Assembly: GCF_003182195.1 (NCBI RefSeq)
Contig: NZ_QGTM01000006.1
Location: forward strand, 62,001 to 126,000
Direction: 5' to 3'
DNA: 64,000 nt
From: Halomonas sp. A11-A
Lineage (GTDB): Bacteria > Pseudomonadota > Gammaproteobacteria > Pseudomonadales > Halomonadaceae
In this document: positions 29,346 through 39,773 of the stretch, piece by piece
Layout: the number at the start of each line of letters is the position of its first letter
Position numbering within the stretch: position 1 is the stretch's first letter
The notes under the pieces: model-generated
Databases searched by the model: none
Seen by the model: only the letters and a program-made list of their open reading frames with translations
What the model was told of the DNA's origin: nothing
Translations under genes and position numbers: made by a program

Positions 29346-29377
29346 TCAGTAACGACGAGTGAGGCAGGAGGTGGAGT

Positions 29378-29677
29378 ATGCGACTAACACCGGAGCAGGT
29401 TGCCATCATCAAGCAGGCCGCCGTTGAGGTCTTCGGTGATAGGGTCAGCGTGAAGCTCTTCGGCTCACGCCTGAATGATGCCGTGCGGGGCGGTGATATC
29501 GACCTGCTTGTAGAGAGCCCTGACATCATCGAGAGCAGGATGGACAAGATGCTGACCTTGACGGCGCGCCTGCAGCTTCGCCTCGGCGATCAGCCGATTG
29601 ATATCTTGGTCGTTGATCCCGCCACGCCCTTGAACCCCGTGCATCGCCATGCCATTCAGACAGGTCGATCGCTATGA
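29378..29677 (+). CDS. MNT-type nucleotidyltransferase antitoxin
   Basis: A 99-residue minimal nucleotidyltransferase with LFGSRLNDAVRGGDIDLLVE, matching GSX9DXD, followed by a DILVVDP segment holding the third acidic residue. It is shorter than, and only distantly similar to, the MntA near base 5000. The ATG is preceded by GGAGG. Its stop overlaps the next start as ATGA, so it is coupled to a HEPN-domain gene. By analogy with MntA/HepT it is predicted to be the antitoxin that modifies its partner. The pair sits as an insertion between lgt and thyA. Confidence 0.8.
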   Translation: MRLTPEQVAIIKQAAVEVFGDRVSVKLFGSRLNDAVRGGDIDLLVESPDIIESRMDKMLTLTARLQLRLGDQPIDILVVDPATPLNPVHRHAIQTGRSL

Positions 29678-30216
29678 ATGATGACCAGCAGCCGCTGCTT
29701 CCCATCGATCGTTTTCTCTGGACCCTCGATATCGTCCAGCGTGAGGGGAGGCATCTTCGCTACAGCTGGGAAAGCCTGTTCGCAAGCGGCAGTGATCTCG
29801 GGGCCGACTGGGTCGCTTCGCTCGAGCAACATCCCGAGGAGGCGATAAGGCTCGAGGCCTTCGTCTCCCGCTTCAGCCGCATGCAGGACACCATTGCCGA
29901 TAAACTGATCCCTCGCTGGTTGCAGAGTCTTGCCGAGCGCACCGGCAGCCAGATCGAGAACCTAAATAGAGCCGAGCGATTGAGCGTGCTGGAGAGCACG
30001 GAAAGCTGGCTGGCGGCCCGCAAGCTTCGTAACCAGCTGGTTCACGAGTACATGCAGGACCCGGAGGCATTTGCCGCTGCGCTGGCCGCAGCCAGGGAGT
30101 ACTCCCTGATGTTGATGGCAACCTATAACCGCATACGTGGCTTTGCCGAACAGCGCATGGCCCTCGAGTCGGAACTGCCCGAGTTCCTGGTGTTACCCGA
30201 TCAACAACCGCAGTGA
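29674..30216 (+). CDS. HEPN-domain protein, predicted toxin of an MNT/HEPN pair
   Basis: A 180-residue all-helical protein with RNQLVHEYM near residues 123-131, matching the RX4HXY ribonuclease motif of HepT-like toxins. It is larger than the first HepT in this window and lacks clear similarity to it beyond the motif, so it probably belongs to a different HEPN subfamily. It overlaps the MNT gene by 4 bases and ends just before thyA. Base composition is less GC-rich than its neighbours, which hints at transfer. Toxicity is predicted, not shown. Confidence 0.75.
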   Translation: MNDDQQPLLPIDRFLWTLDIVQREGRHLRYSWESLFASGSDLGADWVASLEQHPEEAIRLEAFVSRFSRMQDTIADKLIPRWLQSLAERTGSQIENLNRAERLSVLESTESWLAARKLRNQLVHEYMQDPEAFAAALAAAREYSLMLMATYNRIRGFAEQRMALESELPEFLVLPDQQPQ

Positions 30217-30260
30217 GATCCGGTAGACTCCCGTCCCCATCCAGCAACCAGAAGAACGCC

Positions 30261-31082
30261 GTGACCGACCAGACGCTACCCGCCCTCGAACAGCCCTACC
30301 TCGACCTGATGCGCCAGGTGCTCGACCACGGCGTGGAGCGCGGCGACCGCACCGGGGTGGGCACCCGCTCGATCTTCGGCCACCAGATGCGCTTCGACCT
30401 GGCCCGCGGCTTCCCGCTCTTGACCACCAAGAAGCTGCACACCCGCTCGATCTTCCACGAGCTGCTCTGGTTCCTGGCCGGCGACACCAATATCGCCTAC
30501 CTCAAGGAGAACGGGGTGAGCATCTGGGACGAGTGGGCCGACGAGAAGGGCGATCTCGGCCCCGTCTACGGCTACCAGTGGCGCAGCTGGCCCGACCCCC
30601 GCGGCGGCCAGGTCGACCAGATCGCCACCCTGCTCGAGCAGCTGCGCGCAAGCCCCCAGTCCCGGCGGCTGATCGTCTCCGCCTGGAACCCGGCGCTGGT
30701 GGACGAGATGGCCCTGCCGCCGTGCCACTGCCTGTTCCAGTTCTACGTGGCCGAGGGGCGCCTCTCCTGCCAGCTCTACCAGCGCAGCGCCGACATCTTC
30801 CTGGGTGTGCCCTTCAATATCGCCAGCTACGCGCTGCTGACCCGGATGATCGCCCAGGTGGCGGGTCTCGAGCCGGGGGAGTTCATCCACACCCTGGGCG
30901 ACGCCCACCTCTACCTGAACCACCTGGAGCAGGCCGAGCTCCAGCTCACCCGCGCCCCGCGCCCCGCGCCCCGCCTGGTGCTCGACCCGAGCGTCACGGA
31001 CCTGTTCGACTTCCGCTTCGAGCACATTGCCATCGAGGGCTACGATCCTCATCCCCATATCAAGGCCGCCGTGGCGGTGTAG
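30261..31082 (+). CDS. thyA: Thymidylate synthase
   Basis: A 273-residue ThyA, methylating dUMP to dTMP with methylene-tetrahydrofolate. Family text includes [37 protein letters not shown] and WDEWADE; the catalytic Cys lies in [11 protein letters not shown] near residue 154, and the dUMP-binding arginines in [14 protein letters not shown]. The start is a GTG ([16 protein letters not shown]); the frame can extend 48 bases further to a GTG overlapping the HEPN stop, but the added residues have no family match. folA follows 29 bases downstream, so folate use and regeneration are co-transcribed. Confidence 0.96.
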   Translation: MTDQTLPALEQPYLDLMRQVLDHGVERGDRTGVGTRSIFGHQMRFDLARGFPLLTTKKLHTRSIFHELLWFLAGDTNIAYLKENGVSIWDEWADEKGDLGPVYGYQWRSWPDPRGGQVDQIATLLEQLRASPQSRRLIVSAWNPALVDEMALPPCHCLFQFYVAEGRLSCQLYQRSADIFLGVPFNIASYALLTRMIAQVAGLEPGEFIHTLGDAHLYLNHLEQAELQLTRAPRPAPRLVLDPSVTDLFDFRFEHIAIEGYDPHPHIKAAVAV

Positions 31083-31111
31083 GCGTGACCGTACAAGAAG
31101 AGAGAGGCCCA

Positions 31112-31642
31112 ATGAGCGAGACCCTGATTCCCGTGGCGATGATCGCCGCCATGGACCGCAACCGGGTGATCGGCGTGGACAACCAGCTGCCCTGGTACCT
31201 GCCCGAGGACCTCAAGTTCTTCAAGCGCATGACCCAGGCCAAGCCGCTGGTGATGGGCCGCAAGACCTTCCAGTCCATCGGCCGGCCGCTGCCCGGGCGG
31301 CTCAATATCGTGGTGACCCGCGACCCTGACTTTCACCACGACGGCATCCGCGTCTGCCACGACCTGGCCTCTGCCCTGGCCCTGGCCGACCAGCAGGCCA
31401 CCATCGACGGCGTGGAGGAGATCATGGTGATGGGGGGCGCCGAGATCTACGCCCAGGCGCTGCCTTACGCCTCGCGCCTCTACCTGACCGAGGTGGCCAT
31501 CGAGGTGGAGGGCGACGCCCGCTTCCCCGAGCTCGACCCCGCCGAGTGGGAAGCGCTTCAGCGCGTGCCCGGCAGCCCCGCCGAGGGCCAGCCCGCCTAT
31601 GATTTCGTGGAGTATCGACGCCGCGAGTCTGTCGGTGCCTGA
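31112..31642 (+). CDS. folA: Dihydrofolate reductase
   Basis: A 176-residue DHFR that regenerates tetrahydrofolate consumed by thymidylate synthase. MIAAMDRNRVIG and DNQLPWYLPEDLKFFKRMT hold the catalytic acidic residue region; VMGRKTFQSIGRPLPGR and the NADPH-binding MVMGGAEIY follow in order. The ATG is preceded by AGAGAGG. It is chromosomal and of normal length; nothing suggests a resistance cassette. It ends 81 bases before the TTG start of the next gene. Confidence 0.96.
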   Translation: MSETLIPVAMIAAMDRNRVIGVDNQLPWYLPEDLKFFKRMTQAKPLVMGRKTFQSIGRPLPGRLNIVVTRDPDFHHDGIRVCHDLASALALADQQATIDGVEEIMVMGGAEIYAQALPYASRLYLTEVAIEVEGDARFPELDPAEWEALQRVPGSPAEGQPAYDFVEYRRRESVGA

Positions 31643-31723
31643 CGACATTTGTCATGGGGCGGCATCTGGCACAGACTGGCCGGCACGGCCTCGCTGTCTG
31701 GCTCACGCGTGGAGGAGAACGGT

Positions 31724-32854
31724 TTGATCGAGGAACGCTCAATTCGCCTGCTGGATGCCCTGGAGGGGCGCACCGATACCCTGCTTGGCCTGCTGCAGCG
31801 GGAGCGCGACGCGCGCCTGGCCCTGAAACAGCGCCTGGCCGAGCAGGAGGCCGCCCATCAGGCACTCACCGAGAAGGCGCGTGAGCTGGAGGCCAGCTGC
31901 CTGGCGCTGGTCGAGGAGCGCCGCGAGCTGGTGGAGGAGTGTCGCGAACTCGACGAGCAGAACCGCGAGCTCGAGGAGCACAACCGCCGCCTCCACGAGC
32001 GCCTGAACAGCCAGGGAGAAGGGCAGGGCACCGGCTTCCCCCGGCCCGCCCGCCGCTCCCAGGGCCTCTCCGCGCTGATCGGCCGACCGGCCCCAGCCGC
32101 CCCGGAACCCGCTGGCGATGTCGCCACGGGGGCGGCCGATGCCGAGCCCACCGGCGCCCTCCCTGTGGGAGGCCGGCTTTGCCGGGCGAATGGCGGTGAC
32201 GGCGAGGTGAATTCGGGCGCTTCCCTGGAGGAGCCCGCAGCGACGCCGGCTGCCACCACCACCACCGATGTAGGAGCCCGACTTGTCGGGCGATCGGCGG
32301 AGGCCACCGACGCCGCTGCGACCACCGACGCCCCCTCCCCCCAGGCGCTGCTCGCCGAGTGGTACCAGCGCTACCCCGGCGCCTTCTTCAAGGGCCACAC
32401 CCGCCCGCTCAAGGTAGGGATCCACGAGGCCCTGGCCGAGCAGGAGCCCTGGCCTGAGAAGCTGGTGCGCCGGGCGCTCGCCTGTTACGTCAACCTGCCC
32501 CGCTATCTCAAGGCGGTGCGCGAGGGGGCCGAGCGCATCGGTCTGGATGGCAAGCCCGCCGGCCAGGTGGATGCCAAGGCCGCCGAGCACGCCAGGAAGA
32601 AGCTGGAGCGCCTGCAGGCCGAAGGCCGCGGCAAGGGTGGCGCGGTGCCGGGCCAGCCCCGGCGCGCCGCCGGCAAGGGCAAGCCCGGCCGTGGCAAGAC
32701 AGCGGGCCGGGGAGCCGCCGGCAAGGGGCCGGCGAGCAAGGCACCCGCTGCCCAGGCGGTGCCCGGCGCCGAGCCTCCCCAGCCCAGCCGGTCGGCCCCC
32801 GCCACCATGGAGGAGAAGCTGGCGGCGCTGGTCGCCAAGCACCGCCAGCGCTGA
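31724..32854 (+). CDS. FinO/ProQ-domain RNA-binding protein with coiled-coil N-terminus
   Basis: A 376-residue protein. The ProQ/FinO RNA-chaperone domain spans about residues 210-300 (YPGAFFKGHTRPLKVGIHEAL, then CYVNLPRYLKAVREGAERIGLDG), and a Lys/Arg/Gly-rich tail follows. Before it lie a coiled coil (about 1-95, Glu/Arg/Leu-rich, ELVEECRELDEQNRELEE) and a low-complexity linker. Two REP-like elements are translated inside the linker. The start is TTG at 31724 because a perfect GGAGGAG lies six bases upstream; a GTG at 31709 and a TTG at 31649 are less supported. E. coli ProQ has its FinO domain at the N-terminus, so this architecture differs. It may bind sRNAs and mRNAs. Confidence 0.83.
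   Translation: MIEERSIRLLDALEGRTDTLLGLLQRERDARLALKQRLAEQEAAHQALTEKARELEASCLALVEERRELVEECRELDEQNRELEEHNRRLHERLNSQGEGQGTGFPRPARRSQGLSALIGRPAPAAPEPAGDVATGAADAEPTGALPVGGRLCRANGGDGEVNSGASLEEPAATPAATTTTDVGARLVGRSAEATDAAATTDAPSPQALLAEWYQRYPGAFFKGHTRPLKVGIHEALAEQEPWPEKLVRRALACYVNLPRYLKAVREGAERIGLDGKPAGQVDAKAAEHARKKLERLQAEGRGKGGAVPGQPRRAAGKGKPGRGKTAGRGAAGKGPASKAPAAQAVPGAEPPQPSRSAPATMEEKLAALVAKHRQR
32165..32196. repeat. REP-like element inside the FinO/ProQ-domain gene (copy 1)
   Basis: GTGGGAGGCCGGCTTTGCCG followed by GGCGAATGGCGG is close to the intergenic REP at 26527. It is translated as VGGRLCRANGG in the linker and keeps the reading frame. Confidence 0.75.
32270..32300. repeat. REP-like element inside the FinO/ProQ-domain gene (copy 2)
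   Basis: GTAGGAGCCCGACTTGTCGG followed by GCGATCGGCGG has the same head, hairpin and tail layout as the other copies, with compensating changes in the stem (CCCGAC/GTCGGG). It is translated as VGARLVGRSAE. Confidence 0.7.
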
Positions 32855-33211
32855 TCCTGCGGGCCCCGCGCCCGCTTGCCCTGGCCCCGCCCGCCCGGCA
32901 TGATGTGTCGCGTCGCCCCGCGCAGCTGGGCGACCCGCTACGCAGGGGAGAGTTCCACGGGTAGGGTGCGCGACGAAGGAAAACAGTGTTTTTCTTGTTG
33001 CGTTACCTCGAATCCCGGTATAGAGTTCCTCTTGCGAGCATTGGACTATAACAAGGCGGTGCCGAGGTCATGCCACACCCGTTGCCATCTCTTCCCGTGA
33101 GGGAACACGGCAGCGAAGAAGAGCATGCCCGGCCATGCCGGCTGCAGCGCCCCCACCGGGCAGGCCTGCAGAGACGATCGAAACAGACTGCTAGTCAAAG
33201 GAACCTTCAAG
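32855..33211. other. Long gap and leader before the porin
   Basis: 357 bases without a gene. The left part is GC-rich with no T tract. From about 32980 the composition becomes AT-richer and holds promoter-like boxes: TTGTTG (32995) with TATAGA (33019) at 18 bases, and a TATAAC (33047) without a good -35. A long untranslated leader is likely, as for many porin genes. CAAAGGAAC before the ATG is the ribosome site. I see no operator or small RNA that I can name. Confidence 0.45.
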
Positions 33212-34312
33212 ATGAAAAAGACACTGTTAGCGACTGCTATCGCAGGTGCCATCGCCGCCTCCGGCATGGCCGCCACCAGCGCCCAGGCCGCCACCGTCTA
33301 TGACCAGGATGGTAACCGTCTGGACGTTTACGGCCGTATCGTTTATGGCATCACCTCTGGTGGTACCGAGACAGATGATGGGGTGAAGTCAACTGGATCC
33401 GAGTTCGAGGACCTTGGTTCACGCTTCGGTTTCCGCGCCTACCATGACGTTACTGATGACATGACTGTCTATGCACGCCTTGAGCTGCGCGGTCGTGCCG
33501 ATGCCAACAACCGTGACGGTTTCGACAACGTTCGTAACACCTATGTCGGCGTCAAGAGCAACACCTGGGGTGACGTGATGGTCGGTAACTTCGACAGCGT
33601 CTACTACCGCTCCGGTGATGTGATCTTCGATGTGCCGGAGAATGAAGGCTGGGCTCACCTGGGCGGCATCTCCCAAGGTAGCCGTGGTGATGCGATCTCC
33701 TACTCTACGCCGAACCTGGAAGGCTTCCGTGCCCACGTGCAGGCCAAGCACCTCTCTGGTAACGGGGCTGATGAAGGCGCTGGGGATAACAGTTCCACCT
33801 GGACCACCGCTGCTGCCGTTGATTACACCATCGACCGCCTCTATGTCTCTGTTGCCTATAACCAGGCCAAGGACGTTGCTGATCGCGGTGCAAGGTATGA
33901 CGGTGGTAGCGGTAACCCGGCAGGTGAAGACCTGGTGGGTATCTTCGCCAGCTACCAGTTTACCCCGGCCTTCAGCGGACGTATCAAGTACGAGGAGGTG
34001 ACTGATACCTTCTCTCAAGCGCGTCTAGAAGCAGATGGTGCGTACGATGCTTTGGAGAGCATCTTCGGTATCGGCGGCACCTTTGACTACGGCGCCGGTG
34101 AGATCTACGGTGACTACTACAACATCAGCATGGCTTGGGATGGTGCCTCCAGTCGTGACCAGTGGGTGCTGGGCGCCAACTATCGCTTCAGCAAGCCGAT
34201 GTATGTCTTCGCCGAAGTCGTTGAGTTTGATGCCGACTACGACTCAGATACCGAGCTGGGCGATCTGGACGATGATCTCCTCGTCACCGTCGGTGTTCGT
34301 TACGACTTCTAA
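33212..34312 (+). CDS. Gram-negative general porin
   Basis: A 366-residue outer-membrane porin. The signal peptide MKKTLLATAIAGAIAASGMA ends near AQA, then alternating strands follow (LDVYGRIVYGI, SRFGFRAYHDV, TVYARLELRG) and the last residue is Phe, the outer-membrane assembly signal. It most resembles OmpC-like/Gram-negative porin families and should form a trimeric diffusion channel. Loops are strongly acidic (Asp, Glu, Gly), in keeping with a salt-tolerant host. The ATG at 33212 is the only start that gives a signal peptide. Codon use differs from its neighbours (many GT-ending codons), as expected for a highly expressed gene. A terminator follows. Confidence 0.92.
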   Translation: MKKTLLATAIAGAIAASGMAATSAQAATVYDQDGNRLDVYGRIVYGITSGGTETDDGVKSTGSEFEDLGSRFGFRAYHDVTDDMTVYARLELRGRADANNRDGFDNVRNTYVGVKSNTWGDVMVGNFDSVYYRSGDVIFDVPENEGWAHLGGISQGSRGDAISYSTPNLEGFRAHVQAKHLSGNGADEGAGDNSSTWTTAAAVDYTIDRLYVSVAYNQAKDVADRGARYDGGSGNPAGEDLVGIFASYQFTPAFSGRIKYEEVTDTFSQARLEADGAYDALESIFGIGGTFDYGAGEIYGDYYNISMAWDGASSRDQWVLGANYRFSKPMYVFAEVVEFDADYDSDTELGDLDDDLLVTVGVRYDF

Positions 34313-34352
34313 GTCGTAACCCAGCCTCGGTCGATCCTGCATCGACAACAGA

Positions 34353-34376
34353 AGCCGGCCCCTAGGGTCGGCTTTT
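34353..34376 (+). terminator. Intrinsic terminator after the porin
   Basis: AGCCGGCCC pairs with GGGTCGGCT (one G-T pair) around a CTA loop, followed by TTTTCTGT. It lies 40 bases after the porin stop. Confidence 0.8.
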
Positions 34377-34587
34377 CTGTGGTGTGCCAGGCATGGCGCG
34401 CAGCGCCTGACCGAGACTCCTTTCCTGTTCTCGCTGCCGCTTCCCGGCAGCGGCGGGCCTGCTACCAACGCCGACTCCCCCTTGCCCGGCATCCCGGGGT
34501 AAGCTCGCTTGGGTCAACGACCCGTTTGCAAGCCGTCGAGGATGAATGCATGACTCGCTCTGATCCCTTGCCAGCGCCGGAGGCCCC

Positions 34588-36561
<1,974 letters not shown>

Positions 36562-36578
36562 GCGCTGGTGCGTCGCCC

Positions 36579-36797
36579 TCAGAACAGCATCGGGTTCGGG
36601 CCGCCGCGCCGCGCCATGGGGTAGCCGTCCATGATGGTGGCCTGGGAGCCCGAAGAGCCGGGAATGCCCATCAGCACCGAGGGAAAGTGTGCCTTGAACT
36701 CAGGAAGTTGATCAATATATAGCCAACTTCCAGCTCTGGGCGGCATCATCGCCACCCAACCTGCATCTGGGTGCTGCTGACCAACCCGATGCAACAT
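36579..36797 (-). pseudogene. Fragment of a TctA-like transporter permease
   Basis: A 72-codon frame whose middle reads LMGIPGSSGSQATIMDGYPM followed by ARRG. This resembles the conserved GIPG...DGYPMAKKG segment of TctA, the large membrane subunit of tripartite tricarboxylate transporters, which is about 500 residues long. Only this piece is present and nothing on either side continues it. The surrounding bases are AT-richer (for example around 36710). It occupies a 337-base gap with no other gene. The call rests on a short match. Confidence 0.4.
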
Positions 36798-36898
36798 CCG
36801 AGCTGGGCAGGTAAAGGGTGAACTGGGCGGCGTTTCGCGGCAGACTTCAGTGATATCTTATTCTTGCCCCGCACAGTGGTGAGCCAGCATGATCAGTT

Positions 36899-37419
36899 AT
36901 GAACGCAGCGCCAGCCCCCCCGCTCGGCCTGCTCCCCTTGCCCGAGACACTTCGCGCCAGGCTTGCCGAGTGCGATAGCCTGCCCTCATTGCCTGCCGCC
37001 GCCGCACGCGTCCTGATGCTTGCCCGGCACCCCGATACCAGCCTGGTCGACTATGCCGAGGTGGTCGAGAAGGACCCGGCCCTGACTCTGCGGCTGCTGT
37101 CCCTGGCGAACAGCAGTTATTACTCCCGAGGCGGCGTCGAGTCGCACACCTGCCGTGAGGCGGTGTCCCGACTGGGCCTGGATACGACGCTTGCGGCCGT
37201 GATGAGTTTTGCGCTGACCCGGGTCAGCAGCTCGCCATGCGGCCCATGGCACATGCCGATGGCGTGCCGCTGCATGTCACGGTCTCCATCGGCATCGCCT
37301 GTCTGGACGATGCGGCGTTCTGCAGCGCGCGCGAACTGATCGATGCCGCCGACCAGAGCATGTACCGGGTCAAGCGGGAGGGCCGGGACGGTACGGCGAC
37401 TTTTTTCGAGACCTCCTGA
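36899..37419 (+). pseudogene. HDOD-GGDEF gene remnant with internal deletion
   Basis: Residues 1 to about 105 of the first frame are the start of an HDOD domain (LPSLPAAAARVLMLARHPD, EVVEKDPALTLRLLSLANSS, EAVSRLGLDTTLAAVMSFAL). Near 37215 this stops making sense, and in another frame the end of a GGDEF domain appears (GVPLHVTVSIGIACLDD, then DAADQSMYRVKREGRDG). The middle, including the rest of HDOD and the GGDEF motif itself, is gone and the frames do not match. It is a deletion remnant of an HDOD-GGDEF signalling protein and cannot make cyclic-di-GMP. Confidence 0.8.
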
Positions 37420-37585
37420 GCAGCGGCGGACCAGATGCCTCGGTGTCCGTGCCAGGTTCGTGGACAAGACGCGGACTGGTCGTGGGCTCAAGGTCCTCGA
37501 GGGCCGGCCGATATGTGCTTCAAGAGGAGTCCGCGATAATCTTAATCAAACTTCGGCACACCCCCGCCTGACTCGAGAGCGCCCT

Positions 37586-39286
37586 ATGGCTATCCACGAT
37601 AACGGATCTCCCCCCGGAGGGCGCCATGCCGAGCCGGCCCTGGTGCGCCATCCCGCGGCGCTTGCCACCCTTGCCTTCGAGAATGCCGAGGTGGGGCTCG
37701 CCATCATCGATGGCGGAGGCAAGCTGCTGGCCGTCAACTCCTTCTTCCGCGACCTGACGGGTATTCCGCCGGACCAGGCCCTGCCTGACGTGGACATTGG
37801 CCGGCTGATGCCGATCGGCTCGGCACTCTCTCTCCCACTAATGCCGTCGTCCCCGGGGCAGGGGGAGTGGCACGAGGTCTACCTGTCCGATGCCGAAGGG
37901 AACGAGGGGGAGCTTCTGCTCTCGGTGTCGGCCCTGGATGGCGATGGCAGCCGACTGCTGACGCTGGTGCCGCGAGGGCTGCTCACCGGCGGTCTACCCG
38001 CTCGGGATGCGCTGACCGGGCTGGGCTCGCCCAGCCTCTTCAAAGACCGGCTGGATCACGCCATAGCCCGCGCCGAGCGTCATGAGCGCCCCCTGGCCGT
38101 CCTGCTGGTAGCACTGGATCGCCCGCCTCGTCGCACCAGTCAGGTGCGCTGGCAGCTGCTGGAGCAGGTGGCCCGCCGGCTCAGGCGAGTGCTGCGCGAG
38201 GAAGACAGCCTGGCGCGGCTGGGCGATGGGCGCTGGGGGGTGATCATCGAGCACCCCATGACGCCCCAGAGCCTGCATGCCGTGGCGCTGCGCCTGCAAG
38301 AGGCCATGGATGCCCCCTTCGACCAGGAAGGTGGCAGCACCCTGTTGACGCTCTCTATCGGGATCGCTCGCTTTCCGGAGGATGCTGAGGACGGTGCGGC
38401 GCTGATGGAGGAGGCGGCGCTGGCGCTGGAGCAGTCGCGTCGCCTTGGGCCTGGCACCCACGCCTTTCGAGACCGCGGCCTGCGCAAGCACATCGAGGCG
38501 CGAGAGACACTTCTGGAGCAGCTCCAGGCGGCGCTGCTGTCGCCCACAGGCCATTTCCAGCTGGTGTTTCAGCCCCAGTGTGATGCCAGGACCGGTCGCT
38601 GGGCGGGGCTCGAGGCCCTGGTGCGTTGGCCGCGGCCGCGGCATGGCATGGCCTATCCCGGCGAGTTGCTGCCCGCGGTAAGGGAGCTGGGCGGGCAGGT
38701 GCGCCTGGATCGCTGGGTACTGGGGCAGGTGATCGCACTCAGGGCCGCCTGGCAGGCATCGGGGGTGGGGCTGGCGTCGCTGCCGCTGAGCGTGAACCTG
38801 ATGGCGGAGACCCTGGAACAGGAGGTGTTCGATGGCTGTCCGCTGGACCACTTCCTCAAGCGCTATCCCCAGCCGCTGACGGGGCTCTGCCTGGAGCTTC
38901 CTGCCGCGGCTCTCGATGGGCTCGGCGAGAATCGCCGGCACCTACTGAAGCGGCTGCAGCGAATGGGCGTCACCCTGGTGGCGGATGGTCTGGGGACGGC
39001 GCCGGTCTCGCTGGTTGCCCTGCCTGCTCTTGGGGTAAGCGGTGCCAAGCTGGCACCCGCCATGATGGCCGAAATGGACCAGAGCAGGCTGGTTCGCCAG
39101 GGGGCGCGTGGGCTGATCGCGGGGCTCCATGAGCTGGGGCTTGCCACGGTGGCGGTGGGCGTCGAGACATCCGAGCAGTTCGAGCGGGTCAAGCGGCTTG
39201 GGGTGGCGGGAGTCCAGGGGTGCTACCTCTGTCCGCCGCTCACCGCCGATGAACTGACGGCCAGGTGGGGGCAGGATCAGCCTTGA
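37586..39286 (+). CDS. PAS-GGDEF-EAL protein with degenerate catalytic motifs
   Basis: A 566-residue soluble protein: a PAS domain (about 25-130), a GGDEF-like domain (135-290) and an EAL-like domain (300-560). GGDEF is replaced by GDGRW (LARLGDGRWGVII). In the EAL part, GLEALVRW, SVNLM and the first LELP are kept, but the DDFGTG metal motif reads ADGLGTA, the VAEGVET Glu is Val (VAVGVET), and the loop near LCLELPAAAL lacks the second Glu. It is probably inactive as cyclase and phosphodiesterase and may act as a cyclic-di-GMP receptor or scaffold. It sits beside flgN, so a motility role is plausible. Confidence 0.85.
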   Translation: MAIHDNGSPPGGRHAEPALVRHPAALATLAFENAEVGLAIIDGGGKLLAVNSFFRDLTGIPPDQALPDVDIGRLMPIGSALSLPLMPSSPGQGEWHEVYLSDAEGNEGELLLSVSALDGDGSRLLTLVPRGLLTGGLPARDALTGLGSPSLFKDRLDHAIARAERHERPLAVLLVALDRPPRRTSQVRWQLLEQVARRLRRVLREEDSLARLGDGRWGVIIEHPMTPQSLHAVALRLQEAMDAPFDQEGGSTLLTLSIGIARFPEDAEDGAALMEEAALALEQSRRLGPGTHAFRDRGLRKHIEARETLLEQLQAALLSPTGHFQLVFQPQCDARTGRWAGLEALVRWPRPRHGMAYPGELLPAVRELGGQVRLDRWVLGQVIALRAAWQASGVGLASLPLSVNLMAETLEQEVFDGCPLDHFLKRYPQPLTGLCLELPAAALDGLGENRRHLLKRLQRMGVTLVADGLGTAPVSLVALPALGVSGAKLAPAMMAEMDQSRLVRQGARGLIAGLHELGLATVAVGVETSEQFERVKRLGVAGVQGCYLCPPLTADELTARWGQDQP

Positions 39287-39323
39287 TGCCTGCGCGGGTG
39301 GTCATGCGGGCAGCCGGTGGGCG

Positions 39324-39773
39324 TCAGGCCGATGTGTTCAGCCTTGCCGGCTGGCGGCCGGTGCGGCCGCTGGGCTCGTAGAGCGTCTTGTCGGCGATCT
39401 GGTGGATGAAATCCAGCATCTTCTGGTTGTGCGAGGCGCGCATCTGCAAAAGCTCGCCCGCCAGGTCATTCAGGCGAGCCGTACGCTCGGTGGCCGCCAG
39501 GCAGGCCTCCCACTCTTCCAAGCAGCCGGCCTCCTCGGCGGCGGTGCGGGCACCCGCCGGCCCTTCGGCGTAGCCCAGGCGCGCCTGGACCTGCCGACGC
39601 AGCGTCTCCATGCGTTCCATCTCGGCCAGCAGCTCCTGCTTGCGCCGGGCGAGCTGTGCCAGCGCATCGCCATCGACCTGGCTTGCCGTGAGCTGCTCCA
39701 GCTCATGTTCGAGAAGCTGGGTCAGGGTGTTCAAGCGTCCCCGCTGGTCGGAGAGCAGGCGCGCCAGGCTCAT
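39324..39773 (-). CDS. flgN: FlgN, chaperone for FlgK and FlgL
   Basis: A 149-residue helical export chaperone that protects the hook-filament junction proteins FlgK and FlgL before secretion. The N-terminal coiled coil and the C-terminal segment MRASHNQKMLDFIHQIADKT with YEPSGR are characteristic. The start overlaps the flgM stop by 4 bases. It is the last gene of the flgMN unit, driven by the sigma-28-type promoter upstream of flgM. Confidence 0.9.
   Translation of the reverse strand: MSLARLLSDQRGRLNTLTQLLEHELEQLTASQVDGDALAQLARRKQELLAEMERMETLRRQVQARLGYAEGPAGARTAAEEAGCLEEWEACLAATERTARLNDLAGELLQMRASHNQKMLDFIHQIADKTLYEPSGRTGRQPARLNTSA

Noticed and set aside
31112..31642. folA as an acquired trimethoprim-resistance gene
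   Set aside because: It sits next to thyA in the ancestral order with matching base composition and no mobile element.
32995..33052. A firm porin promoter
   Set aside because: Two overlapping partial promoters are visible, but neither has both a good -35 and good spacing, so the region is only described as a leader.
36899..37339. HDOD frame as a complete short protein
   Set aside because: The last 40 codons lose HDOD similarity and a GGDEF end follows in another frame, which indicates a deletion remnant.
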